64,000 nucleotides of DNA, from contig NZ_PNRF01000043.1 of NCBI RefSeq assembly GCF_002879615.1, positions 1 to 64,000 of the forward strand, given 5' to 3'. Shown here piece after piece: positions 1 through 10,732 of this stretch. Below the pieces are notes generated by a model. That model made no database searches, was not told the DNA's origin, and worked only from the letters and a program-made list of their open reading frames with translations. Source of the DNA: Billgrantia endophytica (GTDB taxonomy: Bacteria > Pseudomonadota > Gammaproteobacteria > Pseudomonadales > Halomonadaceae). The stretch's first letter is position 1. Every line of letters starts with the position of its first letter. The translations under genes were made by a program, and so were the position numbers.

Positions 1-465
1 TCCATCCGTGTTAGAGATCCTAGCATGGATTCTACACGAAAATTTTTGATCAGGTACTTACAACGGGGCGGTATCTTCTATCGGCTGATGTTCGTGCACC
101 GCTATACCGGTAAGCAGTTCAGCCAGACCTCCCTCGGCACCATCGTCGATCACAAGCATGAAGTGCATGCCCTGTGGGATATGCTGCAGCGCTATATGGA
201 TGTCACCCAACCCATGCCAGATATCCCGCGCCTGGAGCCGTTTCGCCATCTCGACCCCACCACTGCCGAGCACGACCGGCAAACCGGTCGCAACCCGCGC
301 TACTGGCGCGACCTGGATGTAGAGGCATGGAAGCAAGGAGAGGGTGCCGCTTTGCGCAAAGCGCAGATAGAGTACCCCTGGTCCCGGCAGCGCTGCCAAC
401 TTACCCCGCAGCTCGGCAAGGTGGAGATGGCTGCCTACCGTGAGCGGCAGGAGGCGGCAGCATGA
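1..465 (+). CDS. Hypothetical protein, possibly cut at its 5' end
   Basis: I do not recognise this protein. From the ATG at 25 it has 146 residues, but the same frame stays open to base 1, so the true start may lie outside the window. It is soluble-looking, with no signal peptide or membrane segment, and is rich in Arg, Trp and Tyr (RYWRDLD near residue 97). Its stop overlaps the ATG of the next gene in an ATGA, so the two are translationally coupled. The small coupled genes could be an accessory cluster of a secretion system of which the rest lies upstream, but nothing visible proves that. Confidence 0.55.
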   Translation, partial: SIRVRDPSMDSTRKFLIRYLQRGGIFYRLMFVHRYTGKQFSQTSLGTIVDHKHEVHALWDMLQRYMDVTQPMPDIPRLEPFRHLDPTTAEHDRQTGRNPRYWRDLDVEAWKQGEGAALRKAQIEYPWSRQRCQLTPQLGKVEMAAYRERQEAAA

Positions 466-677
466 GTGAAGCAAGCTCCCCCCACTATGGTCCCGGTGCC
501 TACCGGGGCAATGCCATCCCGCCACTACCCGCACCGCCAAGAAAACGTGAACGGATGGGTGAGGAGCTGCTGCCCTTCGGCGACTACGCCGGTATCGACT
601 CCTACCAGCAACTCTGCGAGGATGCTGAGTTTGTACAACATCGTGACTGGGAGGAGCCGAACTTTTACCTGAAGTGA
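462..677 (+). CDS. Small hypothetical protein (71 aa)
   Basis: This 71-residue protein of unknown function starts with an ATG that overlaps the previous stop (ATGA at 462-465), which supports real translation. The N-terminal half is rich in Pro and Gly (YGPGAYRGNAIPPLPAPP) and the C-terminal half is acidic, ending DWEEPNFYLK. There is no membrane segment. Its stop TGA at 675-677 overlaps a GTG at 674 that could start the next short frame. The chain of overlaps suggests one transcript with the upstream gene. Confidence 0.5.
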   Translation: MSEASSPHYGPGAYRGNAIPPLPAPPRKRERMGEELLPFGDYAGIDSYQQLCEDAEFVQHRDWEEPNFYLK

Positions 678-778
678 CGTCCTTGACCTATCCGGATGGC
701 TTTATTGCGCTCACCCGAGACGACAAGCCTTATATCGAGGTGCAGCTTTGGGATATTCCACCTGGATTCAATGGCTGA
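674..778 (+). CDS. Very short coupled ORF, probably a gene remnant
   Basis: A GTG at 674 overlaps the previous stop (GTGA) and opens a frame of about 34 residues that ends at TGA 776-778. The peptide (TYPDGFIALTRDDKPYIEV and on to IPPGFNG) reads like ordinary soluble protein rather than random translation. It may be the truncated start of a larger coupled gene, with the rest lost where the leucine-degradation operon now converges from the other strand. No function can be assigned. Confidence 0.3.
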   Translation: MTSLTYPDGFIALTRDDKPYIEVQLWDIPPGFNG

Positions 779-855
779 TTACAGTGACGGTACCCACCCG
801 ACACAAAGCCCCCGAGCCAGTCACCTGACTCGTAGCTTTCATTTTGGCCGCGTGA

Positions 856-1755
856 TCACTTCGCCGCCAACGCCACCCCCACCTTCGACCGATTCGGTCG
901 GCCGATGGTCTGTGTGATCCAGGTGCCGGTTTCTGCCAGCCTGTCGAGCTCGATACCGGTGTCGATGCCGAGGCCGTTGAGCAGGTAGACGACGTCTTCA
1001 CTGGCCACGTTGCCGGAGGCGCCTTTGGCGTAGGGGCAGCCACCGAGGCCGGCGACGGAGCTGTCGACGACGCCGATGCCTTCCTCGAGCACGGCGTAGA
1101 GGTTGGCGAGTGCCTGGCCATAGGTGTCGTGGAAGTGGGCAGCGAGCTTGTCGATGGGGATCTCACGCCTCACGGCGTCGATCATGCGCTTGGCCTTGAG
1201 TGGGGTGCCGACGCCGATGGTGTCGCCCAGCGACACTTCGTAGCAGCCCATCTCGTACAGCGCCTTGGAGACTTCCGCGACCTTGGCGGGGGCGATCTCG
1301 CCCTCGTAGGGGCAGCCCAGTACGCAGGAGACGTAGCCGCGCACGCGCACGTTGGCCTGTTTGGCGCGTTCCAGCACCGGGGCGAAGCGCTCCAGGGATT
1401 CGGCCACGGAGCAGTTGATGTTCTTCTGCGAGAAGGCTTCGCTAGCCGCGCCGAATACCGCCACTTCCTCGACGCCGCATTCCAGCGCCGCTTCCAGCCC
1501 CTTGAGGTTGGGGGTGAGGGCGGCGTAGGTGACGCCTTGGCGGCGCTTGAGGCCGGTCATCACGTCGCGATGGTCGGCCATCTGCGGCACCCACTTGGGC
1601 GAGACGAAGCTGGCCGCTTCGATATAGCCGATGCCGGCGGCGCCCAGGCGGTCGATCAGTTCCAGCTTGGTGGCCGTGTCGATCAGGTTGGGTTCGTTCT
1701 GCAGCCCGTCGCGGGGGCCGACCTCGACCAGGCGCACTTGCTTGGGAAATGCCAT
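856..1755 (-). CDS. liuE: Hydroxymethylglutaryl-CoA lyase
   Basis: Cleaves HMG-CoA to acetoacetate and acetyl-CoA, the last step of leucine degradation. The start at 1755 (MAFPKQVRLVEV) is preferred over the ATG at 1782 because a GGAGAG Shine-Dalgarno lies just upstream; this gives 299 residues, normal for the family. Visible motifs are VGPRDGLQNE near residue 12, the metal-binding HFHDTYGQ, and the lyase signature GLGGCPYAKGASGN carrying the catalytic cysteine. It is the last gene of the liu operon. It is separated from liuD by about 180 bases holding a dispersed repeat. Confidence 0.95.
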   Translation of the reverse strand: MAFPKQVRLVEVGPRDGLQNEPNLIDTATKLELIDRLGAAGIGYIEAASFVSPKWVPQMADHRDVMTGLKRRQGVTYAALTPNLKGLEAALECGVEEVAVFGAASEAFSQKNINCSVAESLERFAPVLERAKQANVRVRGYVSCVLGCPYEGEIAPAKVAEVSKALYEMGCYEVSLGDTIGVGTPLKAKRMIDAVRREIPIDKLAAHFHDTYGQALANLYAVLEEGIGVVDSSVAGLGGCPYAKGASGNVASEDVVYLLNGLGIDTGIELDRLAETGTWITQTIGRPNRSKVGVALAAK

Positions 1756-1789
1756 GTTCTCTCTCCACTCGTTTCCGCTCAACTGATCC

Positions 1790-1935
1790 TGTTAGCGCGG
1801 CTTCTCCGTCGACAGGGCTATGCGGAGGCGCTGTGAATCCTTCCCTGGACGCTACATTTGCCATCCCTGGCAAATGACCTCCGCTTCGCCCTGTCCCCGG
1901 CGCCGCTCACCTTGGCGCTCTCAGCTTTGCTTCCA
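1790..1935. repeat. Dispersed intergenic repeat, copy 1 (liuD-liuE junction)
   Basis: This spacer shares an ordered series of words with the liuB-liuC spacer at 4850-4995: CTCCGTCGACAGG, then GCTGTGAATCC, then TCCCTGGACGCT, then ATCCCTG, then GCTTCGC and CCGGYGCCGCTC. This copy holds a perfect hairpin, ATTTGCCA-tccc-TGGCAAAT, at 1856-1875. It may act as an mRNA-processing or attenuation element between coordinately expressed genes. Confidence 0.75.
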
Positions 1936-1937
1936 GC

Positions 1938-3973
<2,036 letters not shown>

Positions 3974-3977
<4 letters not shown>

Positions 3978-4816
3978 GAGTCTCGCTCCATGGCGGTCTT
4001 GTCGGGGGCGTTCGGGTCGGGGAGCGTCCAAGCGGGGCGGCGCTTCTCGAAGAAGCTGGCCAGGCCGTCCTGGCCTTCGGCGCTGACGCGCAGCTCGGAA
4101 ATGACGCGGCAGGTATGCTCGCGGGTGGCCTTGCTGTCGGGTTCGCGGGCCACGTCGGCCAGCAGCGCCTTGGTGGCGCGCTGGGCCTGGGGCGAGCCGG
4201 CGAGCAGTATGCCGATCATGTCGTCGACGGCCTCGTCCAGGTCGTCATGGCCGACGACCTGATGGCTCAGGCCAAGGGTCAGGCTGGTGGCGGCATCCAC
4301 CACTTCGGCGGAAAGGGCGAAACGGCGCATCTGGCGCGAGCCGATGGCGCGCTGTACGTAGGGGCTGATCACGGCGGGGGAGAGGCCGATCTTGACCTCG
4401 GAGAGGCAGAACCTGGCCTTCTCGGAGGCGATCACGATATCGCAGCAGGCGGCCAGGCCCACGGCACCGCCAAACGCCGAGCCCTGCACGCGGCAGAGGG
4501 TGGGGCAGGGCAGCGTGTCCAGGTCGTGCATCAGCTGCGAGAGCTTGCGCGAATCCGCCAGGTTGCTCTCGACGTCGTACTCGACCATGCGCTTCATCCA
4601 GCCCAGGTCGGCCCCGGCGGAGAAGCTCTTGCCCTCGGAGCCCAGCACCACCACGCGCACGTCGCCGTGGTGGGCGGCGTCGTGTAGCCGTTCCAGGTGG
4701 GCGTTGAGCTCGGCGATCAGGCTGTCGTCGAAGGCGTTGTGTACCTCGGGGCGATTCAGTGTCAGCCGGGCGACGCCGCGCTCGTCGATGGTCAGCTGGG
4801 AATAGGAAGTTGCCAT
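3974..4816 (-). CDS. liuC: Methylglutaconyl-CoA hydratase (crotonase family)
   Basis: Enoyl-CoA hydratase-family protein of 280 residues. By its place between the two carboxylase subunits it is assigned as the hydratase making HMG-CoA from 3-methylglutaconyl-CoA. Crotonase motifs are present: SAGADLGWM in the CoA/oxyanion region and QGSAFGGAVGLAACCD forming the second oxyanion loop, with the Glu of SEVKIGLSP following. The stop overlaps the liuD start by four bases, indicating coupling. Upstream, about 200 bases containing a dispersed repeat separate it from liuB. Confidence 0.93.
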
Positions 4817-4849
4817 GTTACTGCCTCATGAATTCGGGTCTGGTTAGGC

Positions 4850-4995
4850 TGCCCGCGGCTCTCCGTCGACAGGAAACGCGAAGACGCTGTGAATCCATCC
4901 CTGGACGCTCCATTTTTCTATCCCTGAGCTTTTTTCATCCTGAACAGGGAGCTTCGCTTGTTCCTGCCCCCGGTGCCGCTCGCGCTGGCTGCCTT
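4850..4995. repeat. Dispersed intergenic repeat, copy 2 (liuB-liuC junction)
   Basis: This is the second copy of the element at 1790-1935, with the same word order. It differs mainly in the hairpin segment, where CCCTG and CAGGG arms flank a T-rich loop. Both copies sit directly upstream of a liu gene on the transcribed strand, so they are part of the polycistronic mRNA. Confidence 0.72.
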
Positions 4996-5013
4996 TCGGG
5001 CCGCGAAGGTCGG

Positions 5014-6621
5014 TTACATTCTGAACACGCCGAACCTGGTCTCTTGCACTTCCGCGTTCATGGCGGCAGCGAGCGAGAGTCCCAGTACGTCGCGGGTCTG
5101 CATCGGGTCGATGACGCCGTCATCCCACAGGCGTGCGCTGGCGTAATAGGGGTGGCCCTGGTGCTCGTACTGGTCGCGGGTGGGGGCCTTGAAGGCTTCC
5201 TCGTCCTCGGCCGACCACTCGCGGCCCTCGCGCTCGTGCTGGTCGCGCTTGACCTGGGCCAGCACCCCGGCGGCCTGCTCGCCACCCATCACCGAGATGC
5301 GGGCGTTGGGCCACATGAACAAAAGATTGGGGTCGTAGGCGCGGCCGCACATGCCGTAGTTGCCGGCGCCGAAGCTGCCGCCGATCAGCACGGTGAACTT
5401 GGGCACCTTGGCGCAGGCCACGGCGGTGACCAACTTGGCGCCGTGCTTGGCGATGCCTTCGTGCTCGTACTTCGAGCCGACCATGAAGCCGGTGATGTTC
5501 TGCAGGAAGATCAGCGGTATTTTCCTCTGCGCACACAGCTCGATGAAGTGCGCACCCTTGACGGCGGATTCGGAGAACAGCACGCCGTTGTTGGCGAGGA
5601 TGCCCACCGGATAGCCGTGGATATGGGCGAAGCCGGTGACCAGGGTGTCGCCGTAGTAGCGCTTGAACTCGTCGAAGTCGGAATCGTCGACGATGCGCCC
5701 GATCACCTCGCGTACGTCATAGGGTTTCTTGAGATCGGTGCCGACGATGCCGTAGAGCTCGGACGGGTCCAGGCGCGGTGGCTTGGGCGGCTGCATGGCG
5801 AGCTTGCCGCGCTTCTGCCAGTTGAGGCGTGACACGCAGCCACGCGCCAGTTGCAGGGCATGGGCATCGTTCTCGGCGTAGTGGTCGGCCACGCCGCTGA
5901 CCTTGCAGTGCACGTCGGCACCGCCCAGGTCCTCGGCGCTGATGCTCTCGCCGGTGGCGGCCTTCACCAGGGGCGGGCCGCCCAGGAAGATGGTGCCCTG
6001 CTGCTTGACGATGATCGACTCGTCGGCCATGGCCGGCACGTAGGCGCCGCCGGCGGTACAGGAACCCATGACCACGGCGATCTGCGGGATGCCTTCCGCG
6101 GACAGCGTGGCCTGGTTGTAGAAGATGCGCCCGAAGTGGTCGCGGTCGGGGAAGACCTCGTCCTGGCTGGGCAGGTGAGCGCCGCCGGAGTCGACCAGGT
6201 AGATGCACGGCAGGCGGTGCTTGCGGGCGATCTCCTGGGCGCGGATGTGCTTCTTCACCGTCATCGGGAAGTAGGTGCCGCCCTTGACCGTGGCGTCGTT
6301 GGCGACGATCACGCACTCCACGCCGGAGACGCGACCGATGCCGGTGACCACGCCGGCGGCGGGAATCGGGCTGTCATAGGTGTCGTGGGCGGCCAGCGCC
6401 GAGAACTCGAGGAAGGGCGAGCCCTCGTCGAGCAGGTGGTCGATGCGGTCGCGCACGAACAGCTTGCCACGGGATTCATGACGGGTACGGGCCTTCTCGC
6501 CACCGCCCTGGCTGATGGCGGCGGTCAGCTCGCGCAGCTTCATGACCTCGTGGCGCATGGACGCCTCGTTGGCCTGGAAGGCGTCGCTGCGTGGATTGGC
6601 TTGAGTGTTCAGGATGCTCAT
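5014..6621 (-). CDS. liuB: Methylcrotonyl-CoA carboxylase, carboxyltransferase beta subunit
   Basis: Transfers the carboxyl group from biotin to 3-methylcrotonyl-CoA. The start at 6621 (MSILNTQANPRSDAFQ) has an AAGGAT Shine-Dalgarno. The longer frame from 6783 runs into repeat DNA and is unlikely. The 535-residue product matches the family. N-terminal carboxyltransferase motifs include VVMGSCTAGGAYVPAM and LGGPPLVKAATGE, and the C-terminal half carries GGSFGAGNYGMCGRAY and the acyl-CoA-binding MGGEQAAGVL region. It is the second gene of the operon, between ivd and liuC. Confidence 0.96.
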   Translation of the reverse strand: MSILNTQANPRSDAFQANEASMRHEVMKLRELTAAISQGGGEKARTRHESRGKLFVRDRIDHLLDEGSPFLEFSALAAHDTYDSPIPAAGVVTGIGRVSGVECVIVANDATVKGGTYFPMTVKKHIRAQEIARKHRLPCIYLVDSGGAHLPSQDEVFPDRDHFGRIFYNQATLSAEGIPQIAVVMGSCTAGGAYVPAMADESIIVKQQGTIFLGGPPLVKAATGESISAEDLGGADVHCKVSGVADHYAENDAHALQLARGCVSRLNWQKRGKLAMQPPKPPRLDPSELYGIVGTDLKKPYDVREVIGRIVDDSDFDEFKRYYGDTLVTGFAHIHGYPVGILANNGVLFSESAVKGAHFIELCAQRKIPLIFLQNITGFMVGSKYEHEGIAKHGAKLVTAVACAKVPKFTVLIGGSFGAGNYGMCGRAYDPNLLFMWPNARISVMGGEQAAGVLAQVKRDQHEREGREWSAEDEEAFKAPTRDQYEHQGHPYYASARLWDDGVIDPMQTRDVLGLSLAAAMNAEVQETRFGVFRM

Positions 6622-6699
6622 GGAAGATCCTTGGTGTTCGTCTTCGAAGCAGGTGGTGCTTCGCGGGCGTTGCGTCTTTGGTGGTTCTGTTGCTGAATC

Positions 6700-7012
6700 T
6701 GCCACGTTGGCGGTGTTGTCAACCCTGGTAACACCGCCGGGAGTCCTTCGGCCTTCAGTCGCGAGCTGAAGCTGCTCCAACATTAGAAAAAATCTCTGTA
6801 GGAGCGCTGGCTCCCATCGCGTCTGGTGCCGCCAGGCGCCTCGGCGGAGGCTCCAACGTTGGCGGTGTCGCCTGCCCTGGTAACACCGCGCCGGGAGTCC
6901 TTCGGCCTCCAGTCGCGAGCTGAAGCCGCTCCAACATTAGAAAAAATCGCTGTAGGAGCGCTGGTTCCCATCGCGACCGGCGCCGCCAGGCGCCTCGGTG
7001 GAAGCCGCCGAC
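6700..7012. repeat. Two tandem ~154-bp repeats with REP-like core (ivd-liuB junction)
   Basis: Two near-identical units of about 152-154 bases lie head to tail. The word ACGTTGGCGGTGT recurs at about 6704 and 6856, and CTGTAGGAGCGCTGG at 6796 and 6950. Each unit contains GTCGCGAGCTGAAGC and a TGTAGGAGCG core followed by CCATCGCG, which resembles the short imperfect palindromes (REP elements) common between genes in Gammaproteobacteria. The array fills nearly all of the 390-base gap between ivd and liuB. Confidence 0.85.
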
Positions 7013-7013
7013 A

Positions 7014-8183
7014 TTACCTGGATTCGTTGAAGATCTCGCGGCCGATCAGCATCCGACGAATCTCGCTGGTGCCGGCGCCGATCTCGTACAGCTTGGCGTC
7101 ACGCAGCAGGCGTCCGGTCGGGTACTCGTTGATGTAACCGTTGCCGCCGAGCAGTTGAATGGCATCGAGCGCTACCTGGGTGGCCTTTTCCGCGCAGTAC
7201 AGGATCACGCCGGCGGCGTCCTTGCGGGACGTCTGGCCGCGGTCGCAGCCCGCCGCCACGGCATAGAGATAGGCGCGGCAGGCGTTCAGGGTGGTGTACA
7301 TGTCGGCGATCTTGCCCTGCACCAGCTGGAATTCGCCGATGGACTGGTCGAACTGCTTACGCTCGTGGATGTAGGGCACTACGATATCGAGGGCCGCCTG
7401 CATGATGCCGATGGGACCGGCGGCGAGCACGGTGCGTTCATAGTCCAGGCCGCTCATCAGCACCTTGACGCCCTTGTTGGCCTCGCCCAGCACGTTCTCG
7501 ATCGGTACCTCACAGTCCTGGAAGACCAGCTCGCAGGTGTTGGAGCCGCGCATGCCCAGCTTGTCGAGTTTCTGGGCGGTGGAGAAACCGGCCATGTCCT
7601 TCTCGATGATGAAGGCGGTGATGCCCTTGGAGCCGGCGTCCGGGTCGGTCTTGGCGTAGACCACCAGCACGTCGGCGTCGGGGCCGTTGGTGATCCACAT
7701 CTTGTTGCCGTTGAGGACGTAGTGGTCGCCTTCCTTGCGGGCCCGCAGCTTCATGGAAACCACGTCGGAGCCGGCACCGGGTTCGGACATGGCCAGGGCG
7801 CCGATATGGTCGCCACTCATCAGCTTGGACAGGTAGTTCGCCTTCTGCTCGGCATTGCCGTTGATCTTCAGCTGGTTGACGCACAGGTTGGAGTGGGCGC
7901 CGTAGGAGAGGCCCACCGAGGCGCTGGCCCGGGAGATCTCTTCCATGGCAATACAGTGCGCCAGGTAACCCATGCCGGTACCGCCATCTTCTTCCGGAAC
8001 GGTAATGCCCAGCAGCCCCATATCGCCGAACTTCTTCCACAAGTCGTTGGGGAATTCGTTCGTCTCGTCGATCTCGGCGGCACGCGGTGCGATCTCGTCA
8101 CGGGCGAAGGCGTTGACCTGGTCGCGCAGCATGTTGAGCTCCTCGTCGAGGCCGAACTCGAGGGGCTTGTAGGGCGTGAACAT
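7014..8183 (-). CDS. liuA: Isovaleryl-CoA dehydrogenase
   Basis: FAD enzyme oxidising isovaleryl-CoA to 3-methylcrotonyl-CoA, the first committed step of the operon (also called ivd). The start at 8183 (MFTPYKPLEFGLDEE) follows a GGGAG Shine-Dalgarno and gives 389 residues. Acyl-CoA dehydrogenase motifs are present, including AMSEPGAGSDV, WITNGPDAD and LLGGNGYINEYP. The catalytic glutamate of the isovaleryl type is seen in LDYERTVLAAGP, and the C-terminal segment YEIGAGTSEIRR is typical of this subgroup. It is the promoter-proximal gene, with a LiuR-like operator upstream. Confidence 0.96.
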   Translation of the reverse strand: MFTPYKPLEFGLDEELNMLRDQVNAFARDEIAPRAAEIDETNEFPNDLWKKFGDMGLLGITVPEEDGGTGMGYLAHCIAMEEISRASASVGLSYGAHSNLCVNQLKINGNAEQKANYLSKLMSGDHIGALAMSEPGAGSDVVSMKLRARKEGDHYVLNGNKMWITNGPDADVLVVYAKTDPDAGSKGITAFIIEKDMAGFSTAQKLDKLGMRGSNTCELVFQDCEVPIENVLGEANKGVKVLMSGLDYERTVLAAGPIGIMQAALDIVVPYIHERKQFDQSIGEFQLVQGKIADMYTTLNACRAYLYAVAAGCDRGQTSRKDAAGVILYCAEKATQVALDAIQLLGGNGYINEYPTGRLLRDAKLYEIGAGTSEIRRMLIGREIFNESR

Positions 8184-8273
8184 GGCGTAACTCCCTTTTA
8201 CTATCGGGTATATAGCGGCTGTCGGGGTGTTTGCGAGGCACACGGGGCACTCTCGCAGCGCTTCGATGGTACA

Positions 8274-8302
8274 AGATTAGGCTAGGTTGACGTTAACGTA
8301 AA
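8274..8302 (-). promoter_or_regulatory. liu operon promoter with LiuR-like operator
   Basis: A near-perfect palindrome, TTGACGTTAACGTAAA, lies at 8287-8302 about 100 bases upstream of the ivd start. On the minus strand TTTACG, 17 bases, then TAATCT form a plausible sigma70 promoter, and the palindrome overlaps its -35 box and spacer, as expected for a MerR-family regulator. The sequence resembles the operator I recall for LiuR, the MerR regulator of leucine catabolism. No liuR gene is in this window. Confidence 0.7.
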
Positions 8303-8415
8303 GTGGAGGTTTTGCGGCTGCGACGAATGTCGAAGAGGGCCGTGTCTGTCGAGCCTTGCCAAGGGGGCTCGACGCGCGGGCTTCCTGCGCATGCATTAGA
8401 GGCGCCTCCGATGCC

Positions 8416-9225
8416 TCATTCGGCGTTGGGGAAGAAGAGCTGCTCGCCGTTGATCTCGAAGTCGGCGATGGCCTGTTGGCCCTCGTCGGAGAGCAGCCAC
8501 CGATGCCATTGATCGGCCAGGTCGTGCTTGATGTGGGGGTGCCGCTCGGCGGAAAGCAGCAGGCTGCCATAGGGATTGAACAGTGCGTCGTCTCCCTCGA
8601 AAAGCAGTTCGAGGTTCTGGCGGTTGTCGAAGGCCGCCCAGGTGGCGCGGTCGGACATCGCATAGGCGTCCATGGCGGCGGCGGTGTTGAGCGTCGGTCC
8701 CATACCGCTGCCGAGTTCGCGGTACCAGGCGCCCTGGGGCGTGATGTCCGCCGCCTGCCACAGGCGCAACTCGGCGCGGTGGGTGCCGCTGTCGTCGCCG
8801 CGGGAGGCGAAGGGGGCCTCGGCCGTGGCAATGCGCTGCAGGGCGTCATCGATGGCTTCCGCTTCGCCAACGGCGGCCGGGTCGTCGCCGGGGCCGACGA
8901 TCACGAAGTCGTTGTACATGACATCGGCTCGCTCCGTTGCGTAACCCTCGGCCACGAACTGGTCCTCTCCGGCCCTGTCGTGTACCAGCAGGCTGTCCGC
9001 GTCCCCTCGGCGGGCGATCTCGAAGGCCTGGCCGGTGCCGACGGCCACCACCCTGACCTGGATGCCGGTCGCTTCGGTGAAGGTTGGCAGGATGGCACCG
9101 AAGAGCCCGGAGTTCTCCGTGGAGGTGGTGGATGCCAGGACGATATGGTCGTCGCTGGCCTTTGCCGTGGCCACCAGCCCTAGACCGATCAGGCCGATGA
9201 CGGGCAGGGTCGGAGATCTTTTCAT
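8416..9225 (-). CDS. tupA: Tungstate-type ABC transporter, periplasmic binding protein
   Basis: Periplasmic oxyanion-binding protein of 269 residues. The start at 9225 (MKRSPTLPVIGLIGLG) has AAGGA upstream and yields a cleavable signal peptide ending near ATAKASDD. The TupA-type signatures ASTTSTENSGL, YNDFVIVGPGDDPA and SRGDDSGTH are present; these Ser/Thr-rich loops bind the oxyanion. It is the last gene of a tupB-tupC-tupA order, separated from tupC by about 45 bases. Molybdate or another oxyanion cannot be excluded, but the motifs fit tungstate best. Confidence 0.88.
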   Translation of the reverse strand: MKRSPTLPVIGLIGLGLVATAKASDDHIVLASTTSTENSGLFGAILPTFTEATGIQVRVVAVGTGQAFEIARRGDADSLLVHDRAGEDQFVAEGYATERADVMYNDFVIVGPGDDPAAVGEAEAIDDALQRIATAEAPFASRGDDSGTHRAELRLWQAADITPQGAWYRELGSGMGPTLNTAAAMDAYAMSDRATWAAFDNRQNLELLFEGDDALFNPYGSLLLSAERHPHIKHDLADQWHRWLLSDEGQQAIADFEINGEQLFFPNAE

Positions 9226-9269
9226 GCGATTTTCCTTGTTGTTGATCATCGAGTGGGAGTGGCTGCTCG

Positions 9270-10031
9270 CTACCAGATCAGTTCGCCCCGAATAAAGGCA
9301 CGCGCCTCGGGGGTCCGTGGGCCCTGGAAGAAGCGCTCGGCCGGGGTGTGTTCGACCAGCCGCCCGCCGCAGAGCAGCACCACGTCGTCAGCCAGGCGGC
9401 GGGCCTGGTTCAGGTCGTGGCTGGACATCACGATGCGCGTGCCTTCGGCGTGGAAGGCATGAACCGCCTCTTCCACGGCGCGCATCGAGGCTGGGTCCAG
9501 CGCCGACGTGGGCTCATCCAGGAACAGCACCTCGGGCTTCAGCACCCAGGCGCGAGCCAGGGCGAGGCGCTGCTGTTCGCCGCCGGACAGCACCCGCGCC
9601 TGGCGCTGGGCCAGCGATATCAGGCCGAATCGCTCCAGGGTTTCCATGGCCAGCGCTCGCCGCCGTCGCCAGGGCACACGGCGGGCAGCCAGGGCATAGG
9701 TGAGATTGGCCAGCGCCGTGCGGCGCAGCATCACCGGGTGCTGGAATACCATCGCCTGGAGAAGAGGCGGCATGTCCGGCTGCGTGTGCCAGATGACGTC
9801 ACCGCTGGTGGGCGCGATCAGGCCGTGGGCAAGGCGCATCAGCAGGCTCTTGCCGGCGCCGTTGGGGCCGAGCAGCAGGGTTATTCCGTGGCGGGCGAGC
9901 TGAAGGTCGATTTCGTGCAGCAGCACCGTATCCTGATGGACATACGTCAGACCCTTCAGTTTCAGCAGCGGGGCGCTCGGTGACCATATCGGCTGGCCTG
10001 ACGGTACGCCCGGGTGGTAAAGGTCCGTCAT
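9270..10031 (-). CDS. tupC: Tungstate-type ABC transporter, ATP-binding protein
   Basis: ATPase subunit of 253 residues. The true start is the ATG at 10031, which overlaps the tupB stop (ATGA); the longer frame to 10574 only reads through tupB. Walker A is LLGPNGAGKSLLM, the signature is LSGGEQQRLALARAW, Walker B is VLFLDEPTSALD, and the switch histidine is in MSSHDLNQA. It energises uptake through TupB with substrate delivered by TupA. Confidence 0.9.
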   Translation of the reverse strand: MTDLYHPGVPSGQPIWSPSAPLLKLKGLTYVHQDTVLLHEIDLQLARHGITLLLGPNGAGKSLLMRLAHGLIAPTSGDVIWHTQPDMPPLLQAMVFQHPVMLRRTALANLTYALAARRVPWRRRRALAMETLERFGLISLAQRQARVLSGGEQQRLALARAWVLKPEVLFLDEPTSALDPASMRAVEEAVHAFHAEGTRIVMSSHDLNQARRLADDVVLLCGGRLVEHTPAERFFQGPRTPEARAFIRGELIW

Positions 10032-10732
10032 CCCAGTCGCCTCCTGGCACGCTCGCCGATCACATAGGCGGTGCCGTTGACCAGAGCGACCAACCCCAGC
10101 AGTACCAGCCCGAGGCCCAGGGCCAGCGCCAGATTGCCCTTGCTGGTTTCCAGGGCAATGGCGGTGGTCATCACCCGGGTCACCCCATCGATGTTGCCGC
10201 CGACGATCAGTACGGCGCCCACTTCGGCGCTGGCGCGGCCGAAACCGGCCAGGATCACCGTCATCAGGGCGAAGCGGGCGTCCCACAGCAGTCCCGGCAT
10301 GGCCCGGACCCGGCCGATGCGCAAGGAATGAAGCTGTTCGCGGTATTCTTCCCACAACGCACCGATATGGTCGCGGGTGAGGGCGGCGATGATCGGCAGT
10401 ACCAGCAGGGTTTGGGCGATGATCATGGCGGTGGGGGTGAACAGCAGGCCCAGGCTGCCCAGCGGGCCGGCGCGGGAGAGCAGCAGGTAGATCATCAGCC
10501 CCGCCACGACCGGCGGCAGGCCCATGAACGCGTTGAGCAGGGTGACCGCCAGGCCACGGCCGGGAAAGTGCCACAGCGCCAGCGCGGCGCCCAGCGGCAG
10601 GCCGATCAGCGCCCCGACCAGCACGGCGGAGAGCGACACCTGCAGCGACAGGGTCACGATACCCAGCAGCACGGGATCCAGGCTCAGGATCAGGGACAGG
10701 GCCGCCTGAAAGGCATTGTCGTTTTCCGGCAT
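10028..10732 (-). CDS. tupB: Tungstate-type ABC transporter, permease
   Basis: Inner-membrane permease of 234 residues with about five or six hydrophobic segments, of the molybdate/tungstate permease type. It has the cytoplasmic EAA-like loop after AMPGLLWDARFALM, including ILAGFGRASAEVGAVLIVGGN, typical of TupB. The first gene of the unit, it overlaps tupC by four bases. Putting the binding protein last differs from the usual tupA-first order. Confidence 0.9.
   Translation of the reverse strand: MPENDNAFQAALSLILSLDPVLLGIVTLSLQVSLSAVLVGALIGLPLGAALALWHFPGRGLAVTLLNAFMGLPPVVAGLMIYLLLSRAGPLGSLGLLFTPTAMIIAQTLLVLPIIAALTRDHIGALWEEYREQLHSLRIGRVRAMPGLLWDARFALMTVILAGFGRASAEVGAVLIVGGNIDGVTRVMTTAIALETSKGNLALALGLGLVLLGLVALVNGTAYVIGERARRRLG

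Noticed and set aside
6700..7012. Possible CRISPR array or non-coding RNA in the ivd-liuB gap
   Set aside because: There are only two units of about 154 bases that are similar over their whole length, with no short repeat/unique spacer alternation. A REP-like tandem repeat explains it.
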